Positions 7,471 to 17,232 are shown, numbered from the stretch's first letter. The stretch is DNA of 64,000 bases from Azospira inquinata (GCF_018905915.1 NZ_CP064782.1:3162001-3226000); one strand, 5' to 3'. Notes: generated by a model not told the origin, from the letters alone. Numbers and translations are program-made.

Positions 7471-8109
7471 TTATTTGTCTTGGGCGCCGGCCTGGCGCAG
7501 CACGTCGGCAATGTCCGTATTGCCGTTTTTCAAGGCCCATTCCAGGGCGGTCAGGCCGTTGCCGTTCTGGTAATTCACCTCCGCATGATGCTTGAGGAGC
7601 AGACGCACCGCCCCTAGCTGCCCGTTACGGGAGGCAATCATCAAGGCGGTGGAGCCGTTGTCCCCGGCATCATCCACGTCCGCCCCCTTTTGCAGCAGAT
7701 ATTCCATGATGTCTTCGTGGCCGTTGAAGGCGGCGTAAATCAGGGGCTGCCAGCCCTGTTCCCGGTCCAGGGGGGCGCCTGCCTCCACCAGGCGCTTGAC
7801 TACCGGCAGATGACCTTTGAAGCAGGCCAGGAGCAAGGCGTCATCCCCGTAACGGTTGCGAGCGGTGATTTTTGCCCGGCGCTTGATGAGCTCATCCACC
7901 AGGGGCAGGTTGCCGTTGCGGGCAGCGATCATCAACAGGGTATTACCCTCCCCGTCCGCCGTATCCACCTCCATGCCCTGCCCCAGCAAATCCACTACGT
8001 CGGCGGTGTTGTCCAGATTCACGGCCCGGAGCATGTCGTCGTAACTTTCCGACCAGGCGGAAGGAGAAGAAAGGGCCAGGAATAGCAGGCCCAAAAACAA
8101 GCGTTTCAT
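7471..8109 (-). CDS. periplasmic ankyrin-repeat protein
   Basis: A 212-residue protein with a Sec signal peptide (MKRLFLGLLFLALSSPSAWS, predicted cut near residue 20) followed by about five ankyrin repeats. They show the DGEGNTLLMIAARNG, YGDDALLLACFKG, WQPLIYAAFNG, NGSTALMIASRNG and NGLTALEWALKNG patterns. Ankyrin repeats mediate protein-protein contacts and the signal peptide places this one in the periplasm; the partner is unknown. It lies 3 bp after tatD on the same strand. Confidence 0.85.
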   Translation of the reverse strand: MKRLFLGLLFLALSSPSAWSESYDDMLRAVNLDNTADVVDLLGQGMEVDTADGEGNTLLMIAARNGNLPLVDELIKRRAKITARNRYGDDALLLACFKGHLPVVKRLVEAGAPLDREQGWQPLIYAAFNGHEDIMEYLLQKGADVDDAGDNGSTALMIASRNGQLGAVRLLLKHHAEVNYQNGNGLTALEWALKNGNTDIADVLRQAGAQDK

Positions 8110-8112
8110 CAG

Positions 8113-8916
8113 CTAACCTCTAGTAGTTGCCGTTCCCCCTTGTAGCAGCGCTTTGGCGCTGGGGAACAGGCGAAAAAAGTTGGCGCAGCTCGCAGCTTCG
8201 ATGTCTTCCACGGTAAGCCCTTTCAGACGGGCCACCTCTTCCGCCACGTAGCGCACCCAGGCGGGTTGATTGACTTTGCCCCGATAGGGAGTGGGGGCCA
8301 GGTAAGGAGAATCGGTCTCCACCAGAAAGCGGTCCAGGGGCACCCGAGTCGCCACGTCTTTGACGGTGGCCGCATTCTTGAATGTGACTATGCCGGAAAA
8401 AGAGAGGTAAAAACCCAGATCCAGGGCGCGCTGCCCCACGGCCCAGTCTTCGGAGAAGCAGTGCATGATGCCTCCTACCGCTCCCGCATCCTCCTCTTCC
8501 AGAATCCGCAGGGTATCTTCCGCTGCCTCCCGGGTATGGATCACCAGGGGTTTGCCGCAGGCTTTGGCGGCCCGGATGTGGCGGCGAAAGCGCTGCCGTT
8601 GCCATTCCGGTCGATCCTTATGCCAGTAATAGTCCAGGCCGGTTTCCCCGATGGCTACCACCCGGGGATGATCCGCCAGCCGTACCAGGGTGGCCTCATC
8701 CGGGTCCGCTCCCTCCGTGACCTCCGGGTGTACGCCCACAGAGGCCAGCAGATTGGAGTGGCTTTCGGCCAAGGCCAGAACCCGGGGAAAATCTTCCAGG
8801 TTGACGGCAATACAGAGGGCGGCGCCTACCTGGTTTTGGCTCATAGCCTCCAGGACTTGGGCGGTACGTTCTTGAAATTCGGGGAGATCCAGGTGGCAGT
8901 GGGAGTCGATCAGCAT
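8113..8916 (-). CDS. tatD: TatD family metal-dependent hydrolase / DNase
   Basis: A 267-residue TIM-barrel metallohydrolase. Metal-ligand motifs are all present: DSHCHLD at the N-terminus, GETGLDYYW, HTREAAEDTL, MHCFSED and VETDSPYLAP. Family members are 3'-5' exonucleases acting on DNA or have metal-dependent hydrolase activity. The ATG at 8916 is chosen (MLIDSHCHLD); an upstream TTG three codons earlier is possible but less typical. In many proteobacteria this gene follows holB and pilZ, as it does here. Confidence 0.93.
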   Translation of the reverse strand: MLIDSHCHLDLPEFQERTAQVLEAMSQNQVGAALCIAVNLEDFPRVLALAESHSNLLASVGVHPEVTEGADPDEATLVRLADHPRVVAIGETGLDYYWHKDRPEWQRQRFRRHIRAAKACGKPLVIHTREAAEDTLRILEEEDAGAVGGIMHCFSEDWAVGQRALDLGFYLSFSGIVTFKNAATVKDVATRVPLDRFLVETDSPYLAPTPYRGKVNQPAWVRYVAEEVARLKGLTVEDIEAASCANFFRLFPSAKALLQGGTATTRG

Positions 8917-8943
8917 GGAAAGCAATAAAGGGCCGAAACGCCC

Positions 8944-9315
8944 TTAGATGGTATGGGTGGCCCGGCTGGAATGCATTACCCCGGCCAGCAGGCCTTCGAT
9001 TTTACGCCGGGCTTCCACCCCGCTTTCATCGTTATTGAACAGGACACCGATGCCCTGGGCCTTGCTGTTCTGGGCGCCGGCGGGGGTAATCCAGACCACC
9101 TTGCCCGCAATAGGCAACTTGGTGGGGTCTTCCATGAGGGAAAGAAGCATGAACACTTCATCCCCTAGCTGGTAGTGCCGGTTGGTGGGAATAAAAATGC
9201 CGCCATTTTTCAGGTGGGGCATATAGGCCGCGTAGAGGGCGGACTTGGAATTGATGTTCAGGGACAGAACGCTGGGGCGGGTAGCACCGCCGGGAGCGGC
9301 TTTAGGGTCGTACAT
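8944..9315 (-). CDS. pilZ: PilZ domain protein (type IV pilus PilZ-like)
   Basis: A 123-residue protein that is essentially one PilZ domain: ALYAAYMPHLKNGGIFIPT, LGDEVFMLLSL, GKVVWITP and QGIGVLF. The short form located after holB is the type found as PilZ in type IV pilus assembly, which often lacks the c-di-GMP binding residues; the N-terminal RxxxR motif is not obvious here, so c-di-GMP binding is doubtful. The ATG at 9315 is preceded by GGAGG. Its start overlaps the end of holB by 14 bp, implying translational coupling. Confidence 0.88.
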   Translation of the reverse strand: MYDPKAAPGGATRPSVLSLNINSKSALYAAYMPHLKNGGIFIPTNRHYQLGDEVFMLLSLMEDPTKLPIAGKVVWITPAGAQNSKAQGIGVLFNNDESGVEARRKIEGLLAGVMHSSRATHTI

Positions 9316-10357
9316 GGTTTCCTCCGGGGGGCGGGAACACCCCTTGATAGGCAAACATGACTTCTTCCAAAAACAGTCTGGCGTTTAACGGATGCTCAGA
9401 CTGAACTTTAAATTCATAGACTTTCTTATTGAATCTAAAAAGCTTCTTTTGATCCGCGCTTTGCGCGAGTTGATCTATTGTAGCCACTTCACCCACAAAA
9501 AAGCGGGGCGCCAGATGGTGGCTGGACAGAATCAGGTCCGTTGTCCATTTCTGCACCCACTCCATGACCCAGCGCAGGGCCAGGGTACCGGACTTATCCC
9601 CTTTGAGCAGGCGTTCCACTACTCCGGCGCCGTCCAGGGGGGCAAGTTTGCCGCCCTGGCTTAGCAGCTTGGTCATGGTTTCCAGCAGTTGGGCCTGCTG
9701 GTTGGCGGCCAGACTGACCGCCAGGAGAGGAGCGCCCCCCGCCAGGGCCAGCCAGCGGGAGGCATCCCCCACGCCCTGCTCCGCCAGCCAGCGTTCCGCC
9801 TGCTCGGGGGCGGGCACGAACAAATCCACCCGCTGGCAGCGGCTGCGAATGGTGGGCAGCAAACGGTCAGGCTCATGGGAAACCAGGAGAAACAAGGTGC
9901 CGGGCAGGGGTTCTTCCAGGCCCTTGAGGAGGGAGTTGGCGGTACTCCGATTCATGGCCTCCGCCGGATGAAGCAGCACAATGCGCCGTCCCTGGCGGTG
10001 GGTGCCCACGTGCAGAAATTCGTCCAGCTCCCGAATCTGTTCAATGGTGATCTGCTGGCTGGGTTTTTTCTTGCCCCCCTCCCCCTCCTCTTCCCCTCCT
10101 TCGCCGCCCAAGGCCGCAGGTTGGACCAGGCGGAAGTCCGGGTGATTGCCCTGGGCAAACCAGTTGCAGGCCGGGCATTGGCCGCAGGCTTGCTGGTCAG
10201 GCCGGGGGTGTTCGCAGAGCAGGCTGGCCGCGAAAGTCTGAGCCACCTCCAGCTTCCCCACCCCCCGGGGGCCGGAAAGCAGCAGGGCGTGGGGAAGCTG
10301 TTCCCGACGGGCTTGCAGGTGCTGCCAGGCTTGGGGCTGTAAATCAAAAATATTCAT
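9302..10357 (-). CDS. holB: DNA polymerase III subunit delta prime
   Basis: A 351-residue clamp-loader subunit. It has a P-loop-like [11 protein letters not shown] near residue 31, zinc-binding cysteines in [19 protein letters not shown] near residues 50-68, and the AAA+ sensor region ending with the SRC-like IRSRCQRVD. It acts in the DnaX complex that loads the sliding clamp. A low-complexity Gly/Glu/Lys insert (about residues 87-100) is unusual but leaves the core intact. The ATG at 10357 overlaps the tmk stop (ATGA), so the two are coupled. Confidence 0.92.
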   Translation of the reverse strand: MNIFDLQPQAWQHLQARREQLPHALLLSGPRGVGKLEVAQTFAASLLCEHPRPDQQACGQCPACNWFAQGNHPDFRLVQPAALGGEGGEEEGEGGKKKPSQQITIEQIRELDEFLHVGTHRQGRRIVLLHPAEAMNRSTANSLLKGLEEPLPGTLFLLVSHEPDRLLPTIRSRCQRVDLFVPAPEQAERWLAEQGVGDASRWLALAGGAPLLAVSLAANQQAQLLETMTKLLSQGGKLAPLDGAGVVERLLKGDKSGTLALRWVMEWVQKWTTDLILSSHHLAPRFFVGEVATIDQLAQSADQKKLFRFNKKVYEFKVQSEHPLNARLFLEEVMFAYQGVFPPPGGNHVRP

Positions 10358-10971
10358 AAACAATTAGATGTAACCAATTGTTCAATCTCTTTCTTAATCT
10401 CATCCAGGCTTCTTTCCCCCCTTATTACCTGCATACGACGGGGGTGGGCGGCCGCCCGCTCCAGGTAGGCCTGACGCACCCGCTGATGGAAATCCCGCTT
10501 TTCCTGCTCAAAGCGGTCCAGCTGGCGGGTGGTGGCGATGCGGGCCTGGGCCACTTCCAGGGAAACATCGAAGAGTAGGGTGAGATCCGGCTGAAAATCC
10601 CCTTGCACCCATTGTTCCAGGGCCTCCAGCTTACCCATTGCCAGCCCCCGACCGCCTCCCTGGTAGGCCATGGAGGCGTCGGTAAAGCGGTCCGAGATTA
10701 CCCAGGTGCCCTTTTCCAGGGCCGGATAGATAACCCGGGCCAGATGTTCCCGGCGGGCCGCAAACATCAGCAGGGCCTCGGTTTCCAGGTGCATGTCATC
10801 GGCCAGCAACAAGGCTCGGAGCTTTTCTCCCAGGGGCGTTCCCCCGGGTTCCCGGGTGGTCAGCACCCCGTGGCCTCGCTGGCGCAGCCAGTTGGCCAGC
10901 CATTCGATGTGGGTGCTCTTGCCCGCGCCATCGATGCCTTCAAAGGTGATGAACTTGCCCCGTTCGCTCAT
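10354..10971 (-). CDS. tmk: thymidylate kinase
   Basis: A 205-residue dTMP kinase that makes dTDP for DNA synthesis. The P-loop [16 protein letters not shown] lies at residues 9-24, the DR(Y/F) motif in [19 protein letters not shown] near residue 90, and the LID segment near 145-165. Length is normal. It lies 19 bp after mltG and overlaps holB by 4 bp, the conserved mltG-tmk-holB order. Confidence 0.95.
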   Translation of the reverse strand: MSERGKFITFEGIDGAGKSTHIEWLANWLRQRGHGVLTTREPGGTPLGEKLRALLLADDMHLETEALLMFAARREHLARVIYPALEKGTWVISDRFTDASMAYQGGGRGLAMGKLEALEQWVQGDFQPDLTLLFDVSLEVAQARIATTRQLDRFEQEKRDFHQRVRQAYLERAAAHPRRMQVIRGERSLDEIKKEIEQLVTSNCL

Positions 10972-10990
10972 GGAATTGGTCTTTCGGCCC

Positions 10991-11992
10991 TTAAGGGCGA
11001 TTTTTCAATTGGTAGCGGGCCACGGCCCGGTTATGGCTTTCCAGATCAGCGGAAAATTCACTGCTGCCATCCCCCCGGGCCACAAAATACAGGGCGCTGC
11101 TGCGGGCCGGGTGAAGCGCGGCCTGGAGAGCGGCATTACCGGGCATGGCGATGGGCGTGGGGGGCAGGCCCCGATGCCGGTAGGTATTGTACGGCGTATC
11201 CCCTTGCAGATCGGCCTTGTGTAGATTGCCGTCGAAATTCCGTCCCAGGCCGTAGATGACCGTGGGGTCCGTCTGCAAGGGCATGCCCCGCTTGAGGCGA
11301 TTGAGGAAAACTGCGGCCACCTTGGGCCGGTCTTCCGCCACCGCCGTTTCCTTTTCCACCAGGGACGCCACCACCAGGGCCTGGTAGGGAGAGGTGTAGG
11401 GCAGACGGCCATCCCGCTCCTGCCAGGCCTGCTGAAGCTTGTCTTGCATCAGGCGGTAGGCTCGGACATAGACTTCCAGATCGCTGCCGCCCTTATCAAA
11501 AAGATAGGTGTCGGGGAAAAACAGACCTTCCGGGTGATTTTCCGTTGCGCCAATGTGTTGCAGAATTTCCTTGTCCGTCCAGGCCACGGTCTGGTGGCTT
11601 AGGTCCGGGTTGGCGTTGAGGCGCTCCCGAAACTGGCGGAAGGTCCAGCCTTCGATGAGGGCCACTTCCCCCTGGCTGGTGTCGCCCCGGGTCAGCTTTT
11701 GCAAGAGTTGCCAGGGGGTTACCCCTTGGCGCAGTTCATAGCTCCCCGCCTTAATGCCCGCAGCGCTACGGGTCAAGCGAACCAGCAGTTCAAATACCCG
11801 GGGATTGAGATCGGCCCCGGCTTCCGCCACCTGGCGTCCCACGGCCCGGGCGGTACTGCCCGAGCTAATCTGTACATCTAGGGGGCTTTGACTAAGGGCG
11901 ATGGGGGTAAAAGCGCGCCAGGCCAGCAGCACGGCCCCCAACAGGGCAAAAGCTCCCACCCCCCCCAGGAGGCGCCAGAAAAATTTCATCAC
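10991..11992 (-). CDS. mltG: endolytic murein transglycosylase MltG
   Basis: A 333-residue inner-membrane lytic transglycosylase that cuts nascent glycan strands and is thought to end their synthesis. One N-terminal membrane segment (residues about 5-28), a LysM-like part, then the catalytic YceG domain with [20 protein letters not shown] containing the essential Glu, and the [10 protein letters not shown] and [18 protein letters not shown] signatures. It is the first gene of the tmk-holB-pilZ-tatD series and is divergent from ygfZ with about 200 bp between. Confidence 0.94.
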   Translation of the reverse strand: MMKFFWRLLGGVGAFALLGAVLLAWRAFTPIALSQSPLDVQISSGSTARAVGRQVAEAGADLNPRVFELLVRLTRSAAGIKAGSYELRQGVTPWQLLQKLTRGDTSQGEVALIEGWTFRQFRERLNANPDLSHQTVAWTDKEILQHIGATENHPEGLFFPDTYLFDKGGSDLEVYVRAYRLMQDKLQQAWQERDGRLPYTSPYQALVVASLVEKETAVAEDRPKVAAVFLNRLKRGMPLQTDPTVIYGLGRNFDGNLHKADLQGDTPYNTYRHRGLPPTPIAMPGNAALQAALHPARSSALYFVARGDGSSEFSADLESHNRAVARYQLKNRP

Positions 11993-12134
11993 AACGATCG
12001 CGAGCGCCCCAAGGGCGGAACATAATGTGGCCGGGAGGCCGAACCGAACAAAGCACCCCCCAAGGGCTGCCGCTTATATTATGGTGGTCAAGGTAGCGCC
12101 CATGGTGCCCGATCTACCCCGCCTGGCTGCGGCC

Positions 12135-12162
12135 TTAAGGGGCCGAAACCGGGCGATATAAT
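12135..12162 (+). promoter_or_regulatory. candidate promoter for ygfZ
   Basis: A perfect TATAAT lies at 12157-12162, with a weak -35 (TTAAGG, 12135-12140) 16 bp upstream. It is 35 nt before the ygfZ start. The weak -35 limits confidence. Confidence 0.5.
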
Positions 12163-12197
12163 AGACCAATCCCCCTAACTTATCTCAACAGACCAAC

Positions 12198-13220
12198 ATG
12201 ATTAGTCCTTCCTGGCATCAGTTTCTTACCGACCTGGGTGGCGCAGTCGCTGCCGATGGGGATGTTTCCGGATTGGGTGGCCAAATTTCCCCGGCCGCCC
12301 CCTATCTCTGCCCCCTGCCTGCCTATGCCCTGATTTCCGCTACCGGGGACGAAGCCCAGGCTTTTCTCCATGGCCAATTCACCAGCGATGTGAACCACCT
12401 TCCCGAGGGACGGCTCCAGCATTCCGCCTGGTGCACCGCCAAGGGACGCATCTACGCCAGTATGCTGCTCTGGCATCTGGCGGGGAATGAATTCGAGTTG
12501 CTGGTGGCGGCCGATCTGCTGCCCGCCATGCTCAAGCGCCTGAAAATGTACGTGTTGCGCTCTAAGGTGGTGCTGGCGGAAAAAACGGATCAGGTCATTC
12601 TGGGCCTGGGGGGGCAAGGTGCCACCGCCCTGCTCCAGGCGGCGGGCCTGACACTTCCGGCCGAGCCTTTGACCTACGCCACTTTCGAGGGCGGCCGAGT
12701 GGCCCGCCTGGAAGGGGAAGAACGGTTTTTGCTGGTAGTGGAAGAAAGCGCTGCGGCTACCTGGTGGCAGAAGCTCTCTGCCCACGCCCACCCCGCGGAC
12801 AGTGCCGTCTGGCGCCTGGGGGACGTGGCGGCGGGCATCCCCTGGGTATGTCTGGCGACCCAGGAGGCTTTCATTCCCCAGATGGTGAATTTCGAGCGCA
12901 TCGGCGGGGTGAGTTTCCACAAGGGCTGTTATCCGGGCCAGGAAGTGGTGGCCCGCACTCAGTACCTGGGCAAGGTAAAGCGCTCCCTTTTCCGGGGCAT
13001 TTCTCCCCTTCCCGTGGCGCCGGGGCAGCCCCTAGTGACCCCGGACATGGAAGATGGGGCGAGCGGTCAGGTGGTCAGCGGTGCCCCGGATGCCCAGGGG
13101 CAATGGCACTTTCTCGCCGTACTGCCGGAAAGCTGGCAGGGCCGCCCGGTCCACCTGGGAGACAAGGAGGGCGCCGTTGTCACCCTGTCTCCGGTGGCGC
13201 CGGAAGAACCGGCAGCCTGA
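12198..13220 (+). CDS. ygfZ: tRNA-modifying / iron-sulfur cluster factor YgfZ
   Basis: A 340-residue folate-binding GcvT-like protein. The diagnostic motif KGCYPGQEVVARTQYLGKVK with the conserved Cys lies near residue 240. An N-terminal DUHF-like region includes AYALISATGDEAQAFLHGQF. YgfZ takes part in tetrahydrofolate-dependent repair or assembly of certain Fe-S enzymes, including MiaB. The ATG at 12198 follows a near-consensus -10 box. The NRDE-family gene begins 15 bp later, probably in the same transcript. Confidence 0.92.
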   Translation: MISPSWHQFLTDLGGAVAADGDVSGLGGQISPAAPYLCPLPAYALISATGDEAQAFLHGQFTSDVNHLPEGRLQHSAWCTAKGRIYASMLLWHLAGNEFELLVAADLLPAMLKRLKMYVLRSKVVLAEKTDQVILGLGGQGATALLQAAGLTLPAEPLTYATFEGGRVARLEGEERFLLVVEESAAATWWQKLSAHAHPADSAVWRLGDVAAGIPWVCLATQEAFIPQMVNFERIGGVSFHKGCYPGQEVVARTQYLGKVKRSLFRGISPLPVAPGQPLVTPDMEDGASGQVVSGAPDAQGQWHFLAVLPESWQGRPVHLGDKEGAVVTLSPVAPEEPAA

Positions 13221-13235
13221 CGCCTTCCCCGGGGC

Positions 13236-14039
13236 ATGTGCCTGATTCTGGCCGGGTACGGCCTCCATCCCACCTTCCCCTTGGTGGTGGCGGCCAACCG
13301 GGATGAGTTCTACGCCCGCCCGGCGGCTCCTGCCCACTTCTGGGAACAATTCCCCGACCTGTTCGCTGGCCAGGATTTAAGTGCCGGGGGCACCTGGATG
13401 GGCATCGGGGCCCAGGGCCGCTGGGCGGCTCTAACCAATTACCGGGACCCAGCCCAGCCCCCCGCCTCGCTCTCCCGAGGCCTATTGGTGCGGGACTATC
13501 TGACCTCTGCGCTTAATCCGGAGGAGTTTTGGCGCCAGCAGGAAAAGGAGTCTTACGGCGGTTGCAATCTGCTGTTCTGGGATGGACGGGGATTGAGCTA
13601 CGCCGCCAACCGGGGCGCCCCCTGGCGTCTGCTGACTCCTGGGCTTTACGGCCTGTCCAATCATCTGCTGGATACCCCCTGGCCCAAGGTGGTCCGAGCC
13701 AAAGCGGCCTTTGCCCGGGGCCTGGCAGACCTAGGGGAAAGGTGGAACCCGGGAGCGGTTGGGCCGTTTCTGCAACTCTTGGCGGATACTCGTCCGGCCC
13801 CGGATCAGGAATTGCCCCATACCGGGGTCAGCCTGGATTGGGAGCGGGTCCTCTCCCCCATCTTTATTCGTACTCCGGATTACGGCACCCGGGTATCCAC
13901 GGTACTGGCCCTGGATCAAACCGGGTGCTGGCACTGGGCCGAGCAGGCTTTTGGCCCGGAAGGCGCCTTGGGAGCCCTGCAAATCCGGGAGATCCCCCCT
14001 GGTGCCCATGGTCCGAAAATGGAGCGAAGTTCGGCTTAA
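13236..14039 (+). CDS. NRDE family protein
   Basis: A 267-residue member of the NRDE (TANGO2-like) family. It starts MCLILAGYGLHPTFPLVVAA and carries the name-giving NRDEFYARP with the conserved N-terminal Cys2, suggesting an Ntn-hydrolase-like fold. Other typical segments are GGTWMGIGAQGRWAALTNYRDP and GLYGLSNHLLDTPWPKV. The molecular function in bacteria is not established. It overlaps the convergent L,D-transpeptidase gene by 4 bp. Confidence 0.88.
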   Translation: MCLILAGYGLHPTFPLVVAANRDEFYARPAAPAHFWEQFPDLFAGQDLSAGGTWMGIGAQGRWAALTNYRDPAQPPASLSRGLLVRDYLTSALNPEEFWRQQEKESYGGCNLLFWDGRGLSYAANRGAPWRLLTPGLYGLSNHLLDTPWPKVVRAKAAFARGLADLGERWNPGAVGPFLQLLADTRPAPDQELPHTGVSLDWERVLSPIFIRTPDYGTRVSTVLALDQTGCWHWAEQAFGPEGALGALQIREIPPGAHGPKMERSSA

Positions 14040-14521
14040 TCCTGGTCCCGGATTTCCACCCGGGTATGGGGAGAAACCAGATCAAACAGGGCCATAACAT
14101 CCCGGTTGGCCATGCGGATACAGCCATGGGAGCGGGGCTGCCCCAACCCGGCCTCGTCCGCCGTGCCATGGATATAGATGTAGCGGCGCATGGTATCCCG
14201 CTCTCCCATGCGGTTTTTGCCCGGTTCCAGGCCCGACAGCCAGAGCACCCGGCTAAGAATCCAGTCCCGCCCCGGGTGCTGTTCCGCCAAGGCCGGGGAA
14301 TAGCACTCTCCGGTGGGGCGCCGCCCCACCAGCACGCTATGGGAAGGCAATCCGGCGCCGATCTTGGCCCGGACCTGATGCCAGCCCCGGGGCGTGCATT
14401 GGCTTCCGGGATGTTCCCCCGGCCCCCGGGCTGCGGTGGATACGGGAAAACGATGCAGGATTTCGCCGGCCTCCCCCACCACTTCCAGGGTTTGCCGGGG
14501 GATGGAAATGCGCAAAAACAT
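14036..14521 (-). CDS. L,D-transpeptidase family protein (YkuD domain)
   Basis: A 161-residue protein that is nearly all YkuD domain. It has YIYIHGTADEAGLGQPRSHG with the catalytic His, and SHGCIRMANRDVMALFDLV with the catalytic Cys. The family cross-links peptidoglycan or attaches proteins to it. No signal peptide is visible, which is odd for a periplasmic enzyme; short YkuD proteins of this kind are common in proteobacteria. The ATG at 14521 has GGAGGGG upstream, inside the end of tadA, so an earlier start is unlikely. Confidence 0.88.
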   Translation of the reverse strand: MFLRISIPRQTLEVVGEAGEILHRFPVSTAARGPGEHPGSQCTPRGWHQVRAKIGAGLPSHSVLVGRRPTGECYSPALAEQHPGRDWILSRVLWLSGLEPGKNRMGERDTMRRYIYIHGTADEAGLGQPRSHGCIRMANRDVMALFDLVSPHTRVEIRDQD

Positions 14522-14522
14522 T

Positions 14523-15038
<516 letters not shown>

Positions 15039-15362
15039 TCAGGCTGAGCCATCTTCGTTCCGGGCTTTGCTGTGTTTTTGAATATTTTTGATAACGTTAT
15101 CTTTTAAGCTGCTGTTGTCCCAGAGGCCTAGCAAAGCGGCGGCGGCTCCCGCCAGTCTATCCTTGTCCGCCCCATCCAGGGGAGCCCGCAAACCTTCCAA
15201 CGCCCGGGCCAGGGCCCGCAATTCCCCATCCCGGCGGGCCCGGTAGAGGCGCATGTTCTGGCGGACCTGCTCATCCCGCTCCGCATAGCGGGTTTTGGGC
15301 CGTCCCCGTTTGGCGGGGGCAGACTCCGGGGCGGGTGGCGGAGGAATTTCCGGACTGGGCAT
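15039..15362 (-). CDS. small basic protein, 107 aa, AT-hook-like, bracketed by palindromes
   Basis: Unrecognised family. The N-terminus is Pro/Ala-rich, then KRGRPKTRYAERDEQVRQNM gives an AT-hook-like core and a basic helix (RLYRARRDGELRALARAL). The C-terminus includes DNVIKN. An identical 12-bp palindrome, GATAACGTTATC, occurs within its 3' coding end (15090-15101, encoding DNVI) and just upstream of its ATG (15377-15388). Binding to its own upstream copy is an attractive inference but unproven. A similar small protein lies at 5.72 kb. The gene is divergent from the GNAT gene. Confidence 0.65.
   Translation of the reverse strand: MPSPEIPPPPAPESAPAKRGRPKTRYAERDEQVRQNMRLYRARRDGELRALARALEGLRAPLDGADKDRLAGAAAALLGLWDNSSLKDNVIKNIQKHSKARNEDGSA
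15090..15101. repeat. palindrome GATAACGTTATC (copy inside 3' end of the small gene)
   Basis: Perfect 12-bp palindrome, extended by AAAA on the minus-strand side. The same 16-bp unit occurs at 15377-15392 in opposite orientation. Confidence 0.85.
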
Positions 15363-15376
15363 GGGACGACATTTCG

Positions 15377-15388
15377 GATAACGTTATC
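15377..15388. promoter_or_regulatory. palindrome GATAACGTTATC, possible operator between divergent genes
   Basis: Perfect palindrome 14 bp upstream of the ATG of the small basic protein and 26 bp upstream of the GNAT gene. It is followed by AAAA, as in the second copy. Its position suits an operator for one or both genes; that is inference. Confidence 0.5.
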
Positions 15389-15414
15389 AAAATTAAACCA
15401 CAAAAGCCCCCGTC

Positions 15415-15957
15415 ATGCCGATTTCACCGCTTTCTTCTCTCACCGACCGCCTTCCAGGGCTCCAGCTATGCCCCATGGAGGAGGTCCATCTGCCTCAGGT
15501 ATGGGAACTCCAGTGCCTGGCCTATGCCCCTGAGTTCCATGAATCTGAGGCGACCTTCCGGGCTAAGCGAGCAGCCTGGCCGGACTGCTGCTGGGTGCTG
15601 GTGCAGCATGGACAGGTTCTGGCCTACCTCTTTGCCCAGGAAGGCCGCCTGGGCCACCCCCCCTGTCTGCACAGTGAGGGGCGGGAATTGGGGGAGCGGG
15701 ATTGCTTCCACCTCCATGATCTGGCCATTCACCCGGATTTTCGCGGTCAAGGCCTGGGGCGGCCCCTGATTGATGGGGGGCTAGCGGAAGGGCGCCGCCG
15801 GGGACTGAGCTGGGCCTCCCTGGTAGCGGTGCAGCAATCCGTGGCGTTTTGGGTCAAGCAGGGATTCGGAGAGGCGCCGCCAGAGCTGAATCCTCCTTTG
15901 ACCAGCTACGGACCGGATGCCCGTTATCTGATTCGGGCTCTAAAGAAAGAAAGCTAG
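15415..15957 (+). CDS. GNAT family N-acetyltransferase
   Basis: A 180-residue acetyltransferase. The acetyl-CoA binding motif is clear in HLHDLAIHPDFRGQGLGRPLID (residues about 100-121), followed by a helix and the SVAFWVKQGFGE motif near residue 140. The substrate cannot be told from the sequence. It overlaps the convergent DUF1178 gene by 4 bp and is divergent from the small basic protein, sharing a palindrome in the gap. Confidence 0.85.
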   Translation: MPISPLSSLTDRLPGLQLCPMEEVHLPQVWELQCLAYAPEFHESEATFRAKRAAWPDCCWVLVQHGQVLAYLFAQEGRLGHPPCLHSEGRELGERDCFHLHDLAIHPDFRGQGLGRPLIDGGLAEGRRRGLSWASLVAVQQSVAFWVKQGFGEAPPELNPPLTSYGPDARYLIRALKKES

Positions 15958-16406
15958 TTCGGCTTGTCCTTGCCCACATCGGGCAGGCGAAAAACATCGA
16001 TGCCCTCTTCCTGGAGGGCCTGGAAGTCCTCGTCGCTGGCCTGCCCCCGGATGGTTCGGGCCGGAGCTTCCGCGTAATGAATGCGCCGGGCCTCCTCCGC
16101 AAAGCGGGGGCCCACATCCTCGCTCTCCGCCTTCAGAGCACTCACCATCTCCCGTAGCAGGGCCAGGGGGCTAGTGGGAGCGGCCTGAGGCTCCGTTGCC
16201 GGAGCGGAGACGGAATTAGAGGGCGCTTCAATGGGAAGGGCCATACCGCCCCGGTGCAGCCCAGCGGGCAGGCGACGGACTTCCCGGCTACCGCAATGGG
16301 GGCAGACCAATAGCCCCTCTTCCCTTTGGGCGGAAAAGTCTTCCGGAGAGCGGAACCAGCCCTCGAAGCGATGCTCCTGGGGGCAGATGAGGTCGTAAAC
16401 AATCAC
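15954..16406 (-). CDS. DUF1178 family protein
   Basis: A 150-residue protein of the DUF1178 family. With the GTG at 16406 it begins (M)IVYDLICPQEHRFEGWFRSP, the typical N-terminus, followed by a CPHCGS zinc-ribbon-like motif and REVRRLPAGLH. A longer frame from 16430 adds eight atypical residues, so the GTG start is preferred. The C-terminal half contains LREMVSALKAESEDVG and GPRFAEEARRIHYAEAP, conserved in the family. Function unknown; possibly metal-binding. Confidence 0.85.
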   Translation of the reverse strand: MIVYDLICPQEHRFEGWFRSPEDFSAQREEGLLVCPHCGSREVRRLPAGLHRGGMALPIEAPSNSVSAPATEPQAAPTSPLALLREMVSALKAESEDVGPRFAEEARRIHYAEAPARTIRGQASDEDFQALQEEGIDVFRLPDVGKDKPN

Positions 16407-16482
16407 GGGATAGGCCAAAAAAGGAAACAACGGTAGGGCGGGCGGATTCTAGCATCTTGCCCGGCTGCCACGCCGGACGGGC

Positions 16483-17199
16483 TTATTCGGAGGTGCTGGG
16501 GCTCCAGAAGGCCTGGAGTATTTCCGGTTGTTCCGCCAGGGATTGGGTCAGGGCGTCCAGGACGCCCCCTTCCGCAGCCGTAGCCACCAGCATGGCCTCG
16601 ATTTCTACCGCGTCTTCCCCGAAGGCGTGGACGGAAAGGGTGCTGGCCGGGTAATCGGCTCCATCCAGGGCTGCCTCCAGCAGCTGGCGGGCCCGTTTCT
16701 GGTGAAGCTTGGGGGCGATCACATAGACCGTGTTGGTAACTTCCACGGCCGGAGTATCCAGGGGCTGGCGATTGATCTTGTCCACCACGGGACGCAACAG
16801 GGTATTAGCGGCCAGGACAAAGGCGGTGGCCAGGGCCGCTTCCAGCACCAGATCAGCGCCGGCGCAGGCGCCGATGGCGGCGGACCCCCACAGGGTGGCG
16901 GCAGTGTTCAGGCCCCGTACATTGCCCTCTTCCCGCATGATGACCCCGGCCCCGAGAAAACCAATACCGGAGACCACGTAGGCCAGTACATGGGTGGCCC
17001 CTTCTGCACCACCCAGGCGGTTGGCGATATCCACAAAAATAGCCGCCCCCACGGCCACCAGCACATTGGTACGCAAACCGGCGGTACGCTGCCGGTACTG
17101 GCGCTCCAATCCCACCAGCCCGCCAAACAGGAAAGCCGTCCCCAGGCTGATCAGGGTATCCAGCAGGGAGGCCAGATTAATATTGGCAACGGCTTGCAT
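16483..17199 (-). CDS. MgtC/SapB family membrane protein
   Basis: A 238-residue protein with about five membrane helices in the first 140 residues. It has the MgtC signature segments FLFGGLVGLERQYRQRTAGLRTN, GIGFLGAGVIMREEGNVRGLNTAATLW and AIGACAG, then a cytoplasmic ACT-like C-terminal domain. MgtC homologues are linked to growth in low magnesium and modulate F-type ATP synthase in pathogens; the role in a free-living species is unclear. It is separated from the tRNA cluster by about 30 bp. Confidence 0.88.
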   Translation of the reverse strand: MQAVANINLASLLDTLISLGTAFLFGGLVGLERQYRQRTAGLRTNVLVAVGAAIFVDIANRLGGAEGATHVLAYVVSGIGFLGAGVIMREEGNVRGLNTAATLWGSAAIGACAGADLVLEAALATAFVLAANTLLRPVVDKINRQPLDTPAVEVTNTVYVIAPKLHQKRARQLLEAALDGADYPASTLSVHAFGEDAVEIEAMLVATAAEGGVLDALTQSLAEQPEILQAFWSPSTSE

Positions 17200-17232
17200 G
17201 GCAAATTGGGGGAAGGAGATGCGGGAGGTGGG

